Source of the DNA: Thermomonas fusca DSM 15424
Lineage (GTDB): Bacteria; Pseudomonadota; Gammaproteobacteria; Xanthomonadales; Xanthomonadaceae
Direction: 5' to 3'
Length of the DNA: 64,000 nucleotides
Assembly (NCBI RefSeq): GCF_000423885.1
Contig: NZ_KE384101.1
Location: 122,881 to 186,880, forward strand
Numbering within the stretch: position 1 is the first letter of the stretch; every line of letters begins with the position of its first letter. Below the pieces are notes generated by a model. The model was not told where the DNA came from. It saw only the letters and a list, made by a program, of their open reading frames with translations, and did not search any database. The position numbers and the translations under genes are program-made. Positions 15,911 through 25,313 of the stretch are shown one piece after another.

Positions 15911-16881
15911 GCGTCCGCTTGCCGCGCCGCCAGCTGCGCGCAGCAGCGGATGGCGGCGAACAGGCTGGACGGATCGGCCTTGCCGGTGCCGGCAAGGTCG
16001 AGCGCGGTGCCGTGATCCACCGCCACGCGCGGGTAGGGCAGGCCGAGGCTGATGTTCACCGCGTTGGCGAAATCGGCGTGCTTGAGCACCGGCAGGCCCT
16101 GGTCGTGGTACATCGCCAGCACTGCGTCGAACCCCGCCAGCTTGCCGGGCAGGAAGGCGGTGTCGGCCGGCAGCGGGCCGACCAGGTGCAGGCCATCGGA
16201 GCGCAGGCGCTCCAGCGTCGGAATGATGATGTCCAGCTCCTCGCGGCCCAGATGGCCGTCTTCGCCGGCGTGCGGGTTCAGCCCCAGCACCGCGATCACG
16301 GGCGCGGCGATGCCGAACTGCAGGCGCAGGGCCGCATCGACGATCCGCAGCGTGCGCTCCAGCGCGTCCGGGGTGATCCGGTCGGCCACTTCGCGCAGCG
16401 GCAGATGCACGGTCTGCAGGGCCACCCGCATCGTCGGGTTGGCCAGCATCATCACCACCTCGGCGCCGGCGTGCGCGGCCAGCAGGCCGGTGGTGCCGGT
16501 ATACGGAATACCGCCGTCGTTGATGACCGCCTTGTGCACCGGGCCGGTGACCAGACCGTGCATGCGCCCGTCGAGGCAGGCCTGCGCGGCGCTGGTCAGC
16601 GCGGCGATGACCGACACCGCGTTGGCAGGCTCGGGCGTGCCGGGCGCAACCTGGTGCGGATGCGGGATGTCCACGATCTCCAGGCTGCGCGGCGTCGCCG
16701 GGGTTTCACCGGCGCGATGCAGGACCAGTGGCAGCGATAGCGCGGCGGCGGCGCGATGCAGGCTTGCGGCATCGCCGAACACGACCAGATCCGCGTCCCA
16801 GTCGCGCTGGGCCGCCTGCACGACGAGTTCCGGGCCAACGCCCGCGGGCTCGCCGGGAACCAGCGCTAGCAGCGGGCGCAT
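15907..16881 (-). CDS. pdxA: 4-hydroxythreonine-4-phosphate dehydrogenase
   Basis: 324 residues. Recognisable PdxA segments are LVPGEPAGVGPELVVQAA near the start, GLVTGPVHKAVINDGG, the metal ligands in FTGHT-like YTGTTGLLAAHAG, LGLNPHAGEDGHLG and the late AMYHDQGLPVLK. PdxA is a divalent-metal-dependent NAD(P)+ oxidoreductase in the DXP-dependent pathway of vitamin B6 synthesis. It lies 7 bp downstream of surA and is coupled to csaA by ATGA. The surA-pdxA pairing is a long-standing gammaproteobacterial arrangement, with no direct biochemical link. Confidence 0.96.
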   Translation of the reverse strand: MRPLLALVPGEPAGVGPELVVQAAQRDWDADLVVFGDAASLHRAAAALSLPLVLHRAGETPATPRSLEIVDIPHPHQVAPGTPEPANAVSVIAALTSAAQACLDGRMHGLVTGPVHKAVINDGGIPYTGTTGLLAAHAGAEVVMMLANPTMRVALQTVHLPLREVADRITPDALERTLRIVDAALRLQFGIAAPVIAVLGLNPHAGEDGHLGREELDIIIPTLERLRSDGLHLVGPLPADTAFLPGKLAGFDAVLAMYHDQGLPVLKHADFANAVNISLGLPYPRVAVDHGTALDLAGTGKADPSSLFAAIRCCAQLAARQADA

Positions 16882-16888
16882 GGATGCC

Positions 16889-18301
16889 TCAGAAGACTGC
16901 TCGGCTGCCCTCGGGGCGTTCGACCGGGGCCATCTTGGGCTTTTCCTTCTCGGTTTGCGGCAGCTCGGGCTGGGTGGACTTGCCTTGCTCGTTGCGCACG
17001 TCCACGTAGGCTTCGCCGCGCGTCTCGCGCAGGAAGCGGTCCCACTCTTCTTCCAGCTTGCGGCGGCCGATGGTCTCGCGTACCTGTGCGCGCAGGTTCT
17101 CGTCGCCGGCGGCGATCTCGCGGCTGGCGTTGCGCTGCACGATCACCCAGCCGGCATCGGTCTTGAACGGCGCCGAGGTCTGGCCGTCGGACAGCGCGGC
17201 CACCTGCATGCCGAAGGCGGTGCCGTAGGTGTCGGCGCCGAACCAGCCGAGGTCGCCGCCGCGACGGCGGGTGGTGGCATCATCGGAATCCTCGCTGGCC
17301 AGCTTGGCGAACTCCGCCCCACCGGCCAGGCGCGCCGCCAGCGTGTCGATCTTCGCCTTGGCGGCGGCATCGTTGGTCTTGTCGTCGACCTTGACCAGGA
17401 TCTGCCGCGCCGAGAACTGGGTGACCTTGTCGCCACCGGCGGCGGCCTGGGTGCGGGTGCCGACCAGCTGCAGCAGCTGGAAGCCGCTGGGGCCGCGGAT
17501 CGGGCCGATCACCTGGCCGTCCTGCATCTGCTGGATGGCCGATGCGAACGACGGCGGGATCTCGTTGGCGCTGCGCCAGCCCAGATCGCCGCCTTCCAGC
17601 GCGTTGGGGCTGTCGGAATAGCGCACCGCGGCGGCGGCGAAGGTCATCTCGCCGCGGTCGATCAGGCCCTTCACGCCCTCGATCTTCTTCTGCGCAATGG
17701 CGATTTGCTCCGGGCTGGCCGCTTCCGGCGTCCCCACCAGGATATGGGCGAGGTGGAACTGCTGGGTCGCGGTGGCGGAGACGTTGGCCATGGCCGCGTC
17801 GACTTCGGCTTCGCTGACGTTGATGCGGCCCTGGGCGAAGCTCTGGCGCAGCTTCTGGGTGATGATTTCGTCGCGCAGGCTGTTGCGGAAATCGGTGAAC
17901 GACATGCCGTCCTGCGCCAGCCGCTCGCGCAGCTGATCGATGCTCATGCCGTTCTGCTGGGCGACGCCTTGCACCGCGCGTTCCAGGTCCTGGTCGGTGG
18001 CGGTGATACCGGCGTCGGTGGCGCGCGAAATCTGCAGGCGCAGCAGCACCAGGCGCTCAAGCACCTGCCGCTCCAGCACGTCCGCCGGCGGCAGCTGGGT
18101 GGCCTGGCCGGCGTACTGGGCGCGGATGTTGGCGATCGCGCGGTCCAGTTCGCTGCGCAGGATCACGTCCTCGTTGACCACGGCGGCGATGCGGTCGACC
18201 GGCTGGAGGGCGGCGGCGTCCTGCGCGGACGCGCCACCGGCAAGCAGCAGCACGGGCAGCAGCGCGGCGAGGTAGCGGGGAGCACGATGGATGGAGGTCA
18301 T
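16889..18301 (-). CDS. surA: periplasmic chaperone / peptidyl-prolyl isomerase SurA
   Basis: 470 residues. The signal peptide (about 1-26) ends AGGASA|QDA. A SurA N-terminal domain (VDRIAAVVNEDVILRSELDRAI) comes next, then two parvulin domains: about residues 190-290, with LAHILVG and GGDLGWR, and about 305-400, with SARQILVK and GGDLGWF. A C-terminal helix rich in Glu/Lys closes the fold. SurA escorts unfolded beta-barrel proteins, above all LptD, across the periplasm to the BAM complex. Its gene follows lptD with an ATGA overlap, so the chaperone and its best-known client are co-expressed. Confidence 0.96.
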   Translation of the reverse strand: MTSIHRAPRYLAALLPVLLLAGGASAQDAAALQPVDRIAAVVNEDVILRSELDRAIANIRAQYAGQATQLPPADVLERQVLERLVLLRLQISRATDAGITATDQDLERAVQGVAQQNGMSIDQLRERLAQDGMSFTDFRNSLRDEIITQKLRQSFAQGRINVSEAEVDAAMANVSATATQQFHLAHILVGTPEAASPEQIAIAQKKIEGVKGLIDRGEMTFAAAAVRYSDSPNALEGGDLGWRSANEIPPSFASAIQQMQDGQVIGPIRGPSGFQLLQLVGTRTQAAAGGDKVTQFSARQILVKVDDKTNDAAAKAKIDTLAARLAGGAEFAKLASEDSDDATTRRRGGDLGWFGADTYGTAFGMQVAALSDGQTSAPFKTDAGWVIVQRNASREIAAGDENLRAQVRETIGRRKLEEEWDRFLRETRGEAYVDVRNEQGKSTQPELPQTEKEKPKMAPVERPEGSRAVF

Positions 18302-20598
18302 GGATTGGCGTTCGCGTTGTCGGGCGGGGAAGGCTGGCCCGTGGCGGTCTGCGGCGGCACCAGATAAAGGTCGTCTCGATTGTAGCCGAGGATCGCCCGG
18401 CGCAAGGCGCTGCGCGCGTCCTGGCCGGCCGAACCCAGACCTTTGAGTTCGATTTCGAACATCAGCGCATTGCTCAGGTCACCGGCGCGGTTGTGCACGT
18501 AGCGGCGGGCTACAAGCCGCATGGCGATGCAGCAGCTGTCCCACTGCACCCCGGCCAGGCTTTCCAGCGCCTTGCGGTCGCGCAGCGAGTAGTAGCTGCG
18601 GCCGACCAGGCTCCAGCTGGGATTGAGCGGGTACAGGAACGACACGTCCACCTGCTCCAGCAGCGCGCGGCGATAGCGGTAGGCGAGGTTGAACACGCCT
18701 TGGTCGGGCAGCAGGTAGCGCGCGCGCAGGCTGGCGAGGTCGGTGCGTCCGAACTTCGGGTCGCGCTGGTAGGAAGCGCCGATGGTCCAGCGGTCGGTGG
18801 GCGCGTAGTTGACATCGGCCACCCACGCCGAGCGGCCCTTTTCGGTCACCGGCTCGTTGGGCAGGCGCACCCGCGATTCCTTGAGGTAGCGGATCTGGCC
18901 GAGGCTGGCGGAAAAGCGTTCGAAACCATCCGCCTGGCGGATCATGCGCGAGCTGACCGCCAGCGTGATCTGGTTGGCATCGGCCTGGCGGTCGGCGCCG
19001 GAATAGCGGTTTTCGCGGAACAGCTGGCCCCAGCTGAAGGTCAGCGGCTGGGTGTCGAACACCGGCATGTCGGCCTGGTCTTCGTAGGGCACGTTCAGGT
19101 AGAACAGGCGCGGCTCGATGGTCTGCAGATAGCGCTTGCCTTTCACCTGGGTTTCGCGGTCGAAGAACAGCCCGGTGTCGACGCTGAAGATGGACTGCGC
19201 GCGGGTCGGTGACTCGCCGCCCAGCGCCTGCCCCAGCGCGCGGTCCAGCGAATAGCCGGTGTAGCGCCAGGCCAGGGTGGGGCGCAGGAACCAGGCGTCG
19301 CCTTCCAGCGGCGCGCCGATCCACGGGCGCAGGTCCACGCGCGAACCGGCGGCGTACAGCGGATGGTGGAAGCGCACCGCCTCGGCATCGACGCCGGCGT
19401 GCAGCAGGCCACCGACGCGGCGCTCCCAGTTGAGGTAGGCGCGCGGCAGGCGGTCATAGGGCAGCACCGCGTCGGTCAGGGTGTAGTCGGCCAGCTGCCA
19501 GTGGTCGGCGACCACACCGGCGGTCCAGTCGCGGCCACGGCCGTACACGCCCAGCGCGCTGTACGAGGTCGCCTGTGACAGGCCGTCGATGCTGCTGCTG
19601 AAGTCTTCGTAGTAGCGCGGGTCGCTGATCCAGTTGAGGCTGGCGCGCGCCTGCCAGTCGGGGGTGAGGTTGTGCACGCCTTCGAAATGCCCCAGCCCGC
19701 GGCTGCGGTCGCGCAGTTGATCGTTCGGCATCCACACGCCGTCCAGCGTGCCCTCGCCGTCCTCCAGCAGGTAGCGGAACTGGCCGCCCAGCAGCGCGCC
19801 ACGCTTGCTCATCCAGCGCGGACTGAGGGTGGCGTCGTAGTTGGGCGCCAGGTTCAGGTAGACCGGCTGCCGCCAGTCGAAGCCGTTGCGGCCGGAATTG
19901 GAGATCGACGGATACAGCAGGCCGGTGCGGCGGCGCTCGTCGGTGGGGAACATGAACCAGGGCATGTACAGCACCGGCACCTTGCCCACCTTCAGGCTGG
20001 CGCCGCGCGCCACCGCCATGCCGGATTCGGTGTCGATGTCGATCCGGCGCGCGCTCACTTCCCAATGGCGCTGTTCAGGCGGGCAGCTGGAGAAGGTGGC
20101 GCCGCGCAGGCTGCCGAGCTCGCCGGTCAGGTTCAGGCTGTCCGCCTTGCCGTTGCCGCGCCGTGACAGCAGCTGGTACTGCAGATCCTGCATGGTGTGG
20201 GTGTCGGTGTTCTGGTCACCCTCGGCGCGGGCCGCGCGCAGGCGCAGGCCGCGGGCCTGGAAGCGCACGCTCCCTTCCGCCGCGTAGTTGCCCGCCTCCT
20301 TGTCGAAGATGAGCTGGTCCGCGCCCATGAACTGGTTGCCGCGACGCATGGTCACGTTGCCCTGGAACACCGGGTTGGCGTCGGTACCAGAGAGCAGGTC
20401 GCCCTCGATATCGGTGGGCGTGTCGCCGGTGGGATCGATGTTCAGGCCTTCCGGCGCGCGGATGGCGTCGGCGAACGGCGGCACCACGTCGCCGATCGGG
20501 CACAGCCGCCAGGTCTGCGGCGGGTCGTCGGCGGCGCGCGCCTGCAGGCAGAACGCGACGCACAGGGACAGGGGAAGCAGGCGCAGGACGGGGCGCAC
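18298..20598 (-). CDS. lptD: LPS-assembly outer membrane protein LptD
   Basis: 766 residues from GTG 20598. The signal peptide (about 1-22) ends LQARA|ADD. The N-terminal OstA/LptA-like jellyroll (about 50-180) contains LSGTDANPVFQGNVTMRRG. The C-terminal 26-strand barrel contains VPVLYMPWFMFPTDERRRTG. Cysteines at WRLCP, FSSCPPE and the late pair WDSCCIAM supply the two interdomain disulfides needed for function. LptD, with LptE, inserts LPS into the outer leaflet. The final residues are Pro/Asn-rich. surA follows with an ATGA overlap; the upstream gene is 101 bp away and ends in a hairpin, so lptD probably has its own promoter. Confidence 0.96.
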   Translation of the reverse strand: MRPVLRLLPLSLCVAFCLQARAADDPPQTWRLCPIGDVVPPFADAIRAPEGLNIDPTGDTPTDIEGDLLSGTDANPVFQGNVTMRRGNQFMGADQLIFDKEAGNYAAEGSVRFQARGLRLRAARAEGDQNTDTHTMQDLQYQLLSRRGNGKADSLNLTGELGSLRGATFSSCPPEQRHWEVSARRIDIDTESGMAVARGASLKVGKVPVLYMPWFMFPTDERRRTGLLYPSISNSGRNGFDWRQPVYLNLAPNYDATLSPRWMSKRGALLGGQFRYLLEDGEGTLDGVWMPNDQLRDRSRGLGHFEGVHNLTPDWQARASLNWISDPRYYEDFSSSIDGLSQATSYSALGVYGRGRDWTAGVVADHWQLADYTLTDAVLPYDRLPRAYLNWERRVGGLLHAGVDAEAVRFHHPLYAAGSRVDLRPWIGAPLEGDAWFLRPTLAWRYTGYSLDRALGQALGGESPTRAQSIFSVDTGLFFDRETQVKGKRYLQTIEPRLFYLNVPYEDQADMPVFDTQPLTFSWGQLFRENRYSGADRQADANQITLAVSSRMIRQADGFERFSASLGQIRYLKESRVRLPNEPVTEKGRSAWVADVNYAPTDRWTIGASYQRDPKFGRTDLASLRARYLLPDQGVFNLAYRYRRALLEQVDVSFLYPLNPSWSLVGRSYYSLRDRKALESLAGVQWDSCCIAMRLVARRYVHNRAGDLSNALMFEIELKGLGSAGQDARSALRRAILGYNRDDLYLVPPQTATGQPSPPDNANANP

Positions 20599-20652
20599 GG
20601 GCGATCCGGGGCGAAAAACGGATCGTTAGCTTGCCGGAAGCGGCCAGCAGCG

Positions 20653-20680
20653 GCAAACGCAGGACGCACCGCGCGTTTGC
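20653..20680 (-). terminator. hairpin between the HDAC-like gene and lptD
   Basis: Perfect 8-bp inverted repeat gcaaacgc / gcgtttgc (20653-20660 and 20673-20680) with a 12-nt loop, located 20 bp after the stop of the upstream gene in transcription direction. No T-run follows, so it may be a weak terminator or only a processing hairpin. Confidence 0.4.
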
Positions 20681-20699
20681 GTGCGCTTCAGGCGCGGGC

Positions 20700-21611
20700 T
20701 CAGAAACGCAGCGTGTCGATGTGCGCCACCACGCATTCGGCCAGCGTGGCGAGGTCGTAGCCGCCCTCCAGCGTGGAGACGAGCCTGCCGTCGGCATGGC
20801 GGTCGGCGATGATGACCAGTTCGCGGGTCAGCCAAGCGAAATCCTCGGTGTCCAGCAGCAGCCCGGCCAGCGGGTCACGGCGATGGCCATCGAAACCGGC
20901 CGACACCAGCAGCAGCTGCGGCTTGAATGCATTCACCGCCGGCAGCAGCTCCTCGCGCCAAACGGTGCGGAAGTCGACGCCGTCGCTACCCTTCGGCAGC
21001 GGCGCGTTGAAGATGTTGCCGCAGCCGGTTTCGTTGCGCGCGCCCGACTCCGGATACAGCGGCCACTGGTGCGAGCTGGCGTAGAGCACCCGCGGCTCGA
21101 GTTCGAACACCGCCTGGGTGCCGTTGCCGTGGTGGACGTCGAAATCGACGATTGCCACCCGCTCCAGGCCATGGCGATCGATGGCATGGCGCGCCGCCAC
21201 CGCCACGTTGTTGAACAGGCAGAAGCCCATCGCCGCTGCCGGGGTGGCGTGGTGGCCGGGCGGGCGCACCGCGCAGAACGCGCGCCGCGTGCGTCCGGAC
21301 ATCACTGCATCCACCGCCGCCACGCCGGCGCCGGCGGCACGCAGCGCGGCCTCGGCGGACTGCGGCGACAGGAGGGTGTCGGGATCCAGCGGCTGCAGTT
21401 CGCGCGGCGCGGTTTCCAGCACCGCGTCGAGCAGATGCGCATCGTGTACGCGCAGCAGCTGGCCGCGGCTGGCGGGCGGCGCCTGCTGCCAATCCAGGTC
21501 GGGGTGCGCGGCTTCCAGTGCATGCAGCACCGCGCGCAGCCGTGCCGGGCGCTCGGGGTGGTCGGGGCCGGTGTCGTGGGCCAGGCAGGCAGCGTGGGTG
21601 TAGATCTGCAT
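20700..21611 (-). CDS. histone deacetylase-like amidohydrolase
   Basis: 303 residues from ATG 21611 (MQIYTHAACLAHDTG); a GTG directly before it is less likely. Arginase/deacetylase fold with RPPGHHA at 116-122 (the catalytic His pair), VDFDVHHGNGT at 155-165 (Zn2+ ligands D158 and H160), SSHQWPLYPESGA, SAGFDGH with the third metal ligand, and LEGGY. Bacterial members are acetylpolyamine amidohydrolases or lysine deacetylases; the short length and the N-terminal HPERPARLRAV fit the class II-like group. The true substrate cannot be told from sequence. The cobalamin adenosyltransferase gene ends 25 bp upstream on the same strand. Confidence 0.92.
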   Translation of the reverse strand: MQIYTHAACLAHDTGPDHPERPARLRAVLHALEAAHPDLDWQQAPPASRGQLLRVHDAHLLDAVLETAPRELQPLDPDTLLSPQSAEAALRAAGAGVAAVDAVMSGRTRRAFCAVRPPGHHATPAAAMGFCLFNNVAVAARHAIDRHGLERVAIVDFDVHHGNGTQAVFELEPRVLYASSHQWPLYPESGARNETGCGNIFNAPLPKGSDGVDFRTVWREELLPAVNAFKPQLLLVSAGFDGHRRDPLAGLLLDTEDFAWLTRELVIIADRHADGRLVSTLEGGYDLATLAECVVAHIDTLRF

Positions 21612-21636
21612 CACCTGCCGTCCCTCCGTCCGGGTT

Positions 21637-22188
21637 CTACCTGCGGCGCTCGTGCTTCCACAGCACTTCGCCGTGGCCGCTGGCGCGGGCCAGTACGCGG
21701 CACAGCACGAACAGCAGGTCGGAAAGGCGATTCAGATAATGCACCGGCTGCGGGCGCACGCTTTCCAGCCGCGCCAGTTCCACCGTGCGGCGCTCAGCGC
21801 GGCGCACCACCGTGCGGGCGACGTGGCAGCGCGCCGCAGCGATCCCGCCGCCAGGCAGGATGAATTCCTTCAGCGGCGGCAGGTCATGGTTGTAGTGGTC
21901 CACCTGTGCTTCCAGCGCTTCGATGTCGGCATCGAAGATGGCCGAATGGCCGGGAATGCACAGCTCGCCGCCAAGATCGAACAGCTGGTGCTGGATGCGT
22001 ACCAGCAGTTCGCGCACGTCGTCCGGCAGCTCTGCCGCCAGCAGCACGCCGATGCACGAATTGGCCTCGTCGACGGTGCCATAGGCCTCCACCCGAGCCG
22101 AATCCTTGCCGACGCGCGAACCGTCGCCGAGGCCGGTGCTGCCGTCATCGCCGGTGCGGGTATAGATCTTGCTGAGGCGATTGCCCAT
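21637..22188 (-). CDS. PduO-type cob(I)alamin adenosyltransferase
   Basis: 183 residues, all-helical PduO/MMAB family. N-terminal ATP-binding TRTGDDGSTGL at 10-20, then ARVEAYGTVDEANSCIG, ELCIPG, HVARTVVRRAERR with the catalytic Arg, and LNRLSDLLFVLCR at 152-164. It transfers adenosine from ATP to cob(I)alamin to make coenzyme B12. No B12 biosynthesis gene or B12-dependent mutase occurs in the window, so it likely serves salvage for an enzyme encoded elsewhere. I see no cobalamin riboswitch in the 60 bp upstream. Confidence 0.93.
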   Translation of the reverse strand: MGNRLSKIYTRTGDDGSTGLGDGSRVGKDSARVEAYGTVDEANSCIGVLLAAELPDDVRELLVRIQHQLFDLGGELCIPGHSAIFDADIEALEAQVDHYNHDLPPLKEFILPGGGIAAARCHVARTVVRRAERRTVELARLESVRPQPVHYLNRLSDLLFVLCRVLARASGHGEVLWKHERRR

Positions 22189-22248
22189 GGATTCCTGCTT
22201 TCCTTCTTCCGTTTGCGGGAGAAGCGTTCGAAGGCGGGAGGGGGACTG

Positions 22249-22818
22249 TTACGCCGTCTGCGCGCGCAGCGCCGGAACCTGCCGGCGCAGCAGCTCGAAG
22301 CCGCCGAACAGCAGCGCCGCGTAGAACAGCGTGCCCAGCACGGTCCACTGGAAGAACGGCACGCCGGCGATGAAGGCGGCAGCCAGGCCGGCAGCGTTGT
22401 GCGGATACATCGCACCGAACGCCCACACGCCGGCGTTGGTCAGCACGAAGAACAGCAGCGAGCCGGCCAGCGAATAGCCCAGCACGCGGCCGGCGCCGAC
22501 CTTGCCGCGCAAGCCGAAGCCCAGCACGGTGGACAGGGCGATGCAGGCATACACCATCAGGTAACCGGCGCTGGCGAAGTAGCTCCAGTAGATGCCGCCA
22601 TTGACCAGGCCCAGGATCAGGTCGGAGGCGAACATCGCCACCAGCGGCACGATCAGCGCCCAGTGGCGCTTGGCGAAATAGGCGCCGCCGAACAGCGCGA
22701 CCGCCTCGATCGGGGAGAAATTCGGCGGGTGCGGAATGACCCGGCTCAGCGCCGCGACGAAGATCAGCGCGGTAAGCAGCAGCGGGCCGGCGGGGAGCGT
22801 CGAGGCGGGGCGATTCAT
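22249..22818 (-). CDS. DUF6580-like integral membrane protein
   Basis: 189 residues from ATG 22818; an in-frame ATG at 22854 would add twelve. Five to six hydrophobic helices separated by short loops. Recognisable are SRVIPHPPNFSPIEAVALFGGAYFAKRHWALIVPLVAMFASDLILG and VWAFGAMYPHNAAGL. This matches a family of putative substrate-capture (ECF S-component-like) transport proteins as I remember it, often found near cobalamin or energy-metabolism genes. Being next to a cobalamin adenosyltransferase fits a vitamin-uptake role, which is inference. The gene is divergent from ubiH, 42 bp away. Confidence 0.75.
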   Translation of the reverse strand: MNRPASTLPAGPLLLTALIFVAALSRVIPHPPNFSPIEAVALFGGAYFAKRHWALIVPLVAMFASDLILGLVNGGIYWSYFASAGYLMVYACIALSTVLGFGLRGKVGAGRVLGYSLAGSLLFFVLTNAGVWAFGAMYPHNAAGLAAAFIAGVPFFQWTVLGTLFYAALLFGGFELLRRQVPALRAQTA

Positions 22819-22860
22819 GGCATTGGGACGGCTGGACTGCGGAGCCGTTAGCATAGCGCA

Positions 22861-24093
22861 ATGTCCACTCAAGCCCCTGGAAACGGCCCCGTGCATGACG
22901 TGCTGATCGTCGGCGGCGGCCTGGTAGGTGCCAGCCTCGCGATCGCGCTGGATGCGCAGGGGCTGGACGTCGGCATGGTCGAGGCGGCACCCGCCGGCGC
23001 GCTGCCGCCGGTGTTCGACCAGCGCAACCTCAGCTTCGCCGAGGCCACCCTCAACGCGCTGCAGGCGCTGGGGGTGCTGCCGCTGATGCGCGCGCCCACC
23101 GGCCCGATCCGGCGCATCCACGTCAGCCGCCGCGGCGACTTCGGGCGCATGCTGCTGGACGCGGAGGCCTTCGGGCGCGGCGAGTTCGGCCGGGTGGTGG
23201 TGGCGCGCGATTTCGGCGAGGCCCTGGAGGTACGGCTGCTGCAGTTGAAGCACCTGACCCGTTACCGGCCCGCGCGCTTCATCGGCCTTGGCGAAAGTGG
23301 CGACGGCATGCGCCATGTCCGCATCGCCGACGCGAATGGCGAGCGCACGCTTCGCACGAAGCTGCTGGTGGCCGCCGACGGCGCCCGCAGCGCGCTGCGC
23401 GAGGCACTGGGCATCACCGCCCGCGAACACGACTACGGCCAGACCCTGTTCATCGCCCGCCTGCGCACGCAGCGCGCGCCGGACGGCACCGCCTTCGAAC
23501 GCCTGACCGACCACGGCCCGACCGCGCTGTTGCCGCGCGGCGATGGCCATTACGGCCTGGTCCACGGGGTGCCACGCGAGGACGCGGAGGCCGTGGCCGC
23601 GCTCGACGATGCGGCTTTCCTCGCGCGCGTGCAGGACGCCTTCGGCTGGCGCGCCGGCCGCTTCCTGTCGGTCGGCGAACGCAGCCGCTACCCGATGCTG
23701 GGCTGCGTGGCCGATGCGTTGGTGGCGCCGCGCGCGGTGCTGGTGGGCAATGCCGCGCAGTCGATCCATCCGCTCGGCGCGCAGGGCTTCAACCTCGGTC
23801 TGCGCGATGCGCTGACGCTGGCCGAATGCATCGCCGGGTACGCCGCCGATCCCGGCGATGACGCCGTGCTGCGCCGTCACGCCGCGCGTCGCGAAGAGGA
23901 CCGCAACCGCACCATCGCGTTCTCCGATGGGTTGGCCAGGCTCACCGCCAACGACGCGCCGCTGCTGCGCCCGCTGCGCAGCGCCGGCCTGGTGGCGGGC
24001 GATGCCTTCGGCTGGCTGCAGGGCTGGCTGGTGGGCGGGGCGATGGGCTACCGCGCCGACGTGCCGGCGCTGTGCCGCAAGGTGGCCGCATGA
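22861..24093 (+). CDS. ubiH: ubiquinone biosynthesis FAD-dependent hydroxylase UbiH-like
   Basis: 410 residues, group A flavoprotein monooxygenase. FAD dinucleotide fold VLIVGGGLVGASLAIAL at 14-30, the middle DG motif LLVAADGARSALRE, and GNAAQSIHPLGAQGFNLGLRDA (FAD ribityl and C-terminal GD-like motif). UbiH hydroxylates the benzoquinol ring at C1 on the way to ubiquinone-8. FDQRNLSFAEATL is typical of UbiH. The stop overlaps the second hydroxylase gene (ATGA), so two ring hydroxylases are co-expressed. Assignment between UbiH, UbiI and UbiF by position alone is not certain. Confidence 0.85.
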   Translation: MSTQAPGNGPVHDVLIVGGGLVGASLAIALDAQGLDVGMVEAAPAGALPPVFDQRNLSFAEATLNALQALGVLPLMRAPTGPIRRIHVSRRGDFGRMLLDAEAFGRGEFGRVVVARDFGEALEVRLLQLKHLTRYRPARFIGLGESGDGMRHVRIADANGERTLRTKLLVAADGARSALREALGITAREHDYGQTLFIARLRTQRAPDGTAFERLTDHGPTALLPRGDGHYGLVHGVPREDAEAVAALDDAAFLARVQDAFGWRAGRFLSVGERSRYPMLGCVADALVAPRAVLVGNAAQSIHPLGAQGFNLGLRDALTLAECIAGYAADPGDDAVLRRHAARREEDRNRTIAFSDGLARLTANDAPLLRPLRSAGLVAGDAFGWLQGWLVGGAMGYRADVPALCRKVAA

Positions 24094-25292
24094 ACCGGCG
24101 CGGCATGCTGGATGCAGTCGTCGTCGGCGGCGGCGTGGTCGGCGCCGCCAGCGCCTTGATGCTGGCGCGGGAAGGCCTGCAGGTGGCACTGGTGGAAGCG
24201 CGTGCGCCGACGCCGTGGCAGCGCGCGGCGCGCGACCTGCGGGTGTTCGCGTTCGCGCCAGACAATGCAGCGCTGCTGGCGGATCTGGGCGTGTGGGCGC
24301 AGGTCGAGGCGACGCGCGTGCAGCCCTATCGCGGCATGCGCGTCTGGGACGCGGCCGGCGGCGCGCCGCTGGCCTTCGATGCCGACGCGCTGGGCGAACC
24401 GCAGCTGGGCTGGATCGTCGAGAACGGCCTGCTGGTGGACGCGCTGTGGAACGCGCTGCCGGCGGCGGGCGTGCGCCTGCACTGCCCGGCGAAGGTGGAA
24501 ACGCTGGCGCAGGATTCCAGCAGCGTGCGCGTGGGCCTCGACGATGGGCTGGTGCTGGAAGCGCGGCTGGCGATTGCCGCCGATGGCGGCCACTCCGCGC
24601 TGCGCCGGCTGGCCGGCATCGAGGCGCCGTCGCACGACTACCACCAGCGCGGGCTGGTCGCCTTCGTCGCCAGCGAAGCGCCACACCGCAACACCTGCTG
24701 GCAGCGCTTCCTGGCCACCGGCCCGGTGGCGCTGCTGCCGTTCAACGACGATGGCGATGCGCAGCTGCGTGGCCGCCTCGGTTCGATCGTGTGGACGCTG
24801 CCGGAAGCCGAGGCACAGCGCCTGCTGGAGGTGCCACCGGCGCAGTTCGAGCGCGAGCTGTCGGCGGCCTTCGGGGGCGAGCTGGGCGGCTTCACGTTGC
24901 AGTCGCCGCGCGCGGCATTCCCGCTGCGCCGGCAACTGGCGCAACGGCAGGTCGAAGGTCGGGTGCTGCTGGTCGGCGATGCCGCCCACGTGATGCACCC
25001 GCTGGCCGGGCAGGGCGTGAACCACGGCCTGCGCGACGTCTCCGCGCTGCGCGCGATGCTGCGCGACGCGCTGGCCAAGGGCGGTGACATCGCATCGCAG
25101 ACGCGGCTGGCGCGCTGGGCGCGCGCGCGCCGCAGCGACAACGCGCTGGGCGCACACGCCTTCGACGCCATCAACCGCGTCTTCAGCAACGACATCCTGC
25201 TGCCAACGCTGCTGCGCGGGCATGCGCTGGGGCTGGCCGGGCGGATGCCACCGCTGGTGCGCGCGCTGTGGCGGCACGCGGCGGGACGGTAG
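24090..25292 (+). CDS. second ubiquinone-type FAD monooxygenase (UbiH/UbiI/UbiF family)
   Basis: 400 residues from ATG 24090. FAD-binding VVVGGGVVGAASALML near residues 9-24, LAIAADGGHSALRRLAG, and LLVGDAAHVMHPLAGQGVNHGLRDVSAL. The last motif is closer to the standard GDAAH consensus than in the preceding gene. It probably hydroxylates another ring position (C5 or C6) of the ubiquinone precursor. Which one cannot be decided from sequence. Translationally coupled to the upstream gene and convergent with rlmM. Confidence 0.85.
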   Translation: MNRRGMLDAVVVGGGVVGAASALMLAREGLQVALVEARAPTPWQRAARDLRVFAFAPDNAALLADLGVWAQVEATRVQPYRGMRVWDAAGGAPLAFDADALGEPQLGWIVENGLLVDALWNALPAAGVRLHCPAKVETLAQDSSSVRVGLDDGLVLEARLAIAADGGHSALRRLAGIEAPSHDYHQRGLVAFVASEAPHRNTCWQRFLATGPVALLPFNDDGDAQLRGRLGSIVWTLPEAEAQRLLEVPPAQFERELSAAFGGELGGFTLQSPRAAFPLRRQLAQRQVEGRVLLVGDAAHVMHPLAGQGVNHGLRDVSALRAMLRDALAKGGDIASQTRLARWARARRSDNALGAHAFDAINRVFSNDILLPTLLRGHALGLAGRMPPLVRALWRHAAGR

Positions 25293-25313
25293 GCGCGCCG
25301 GCGTCGAGCCGGG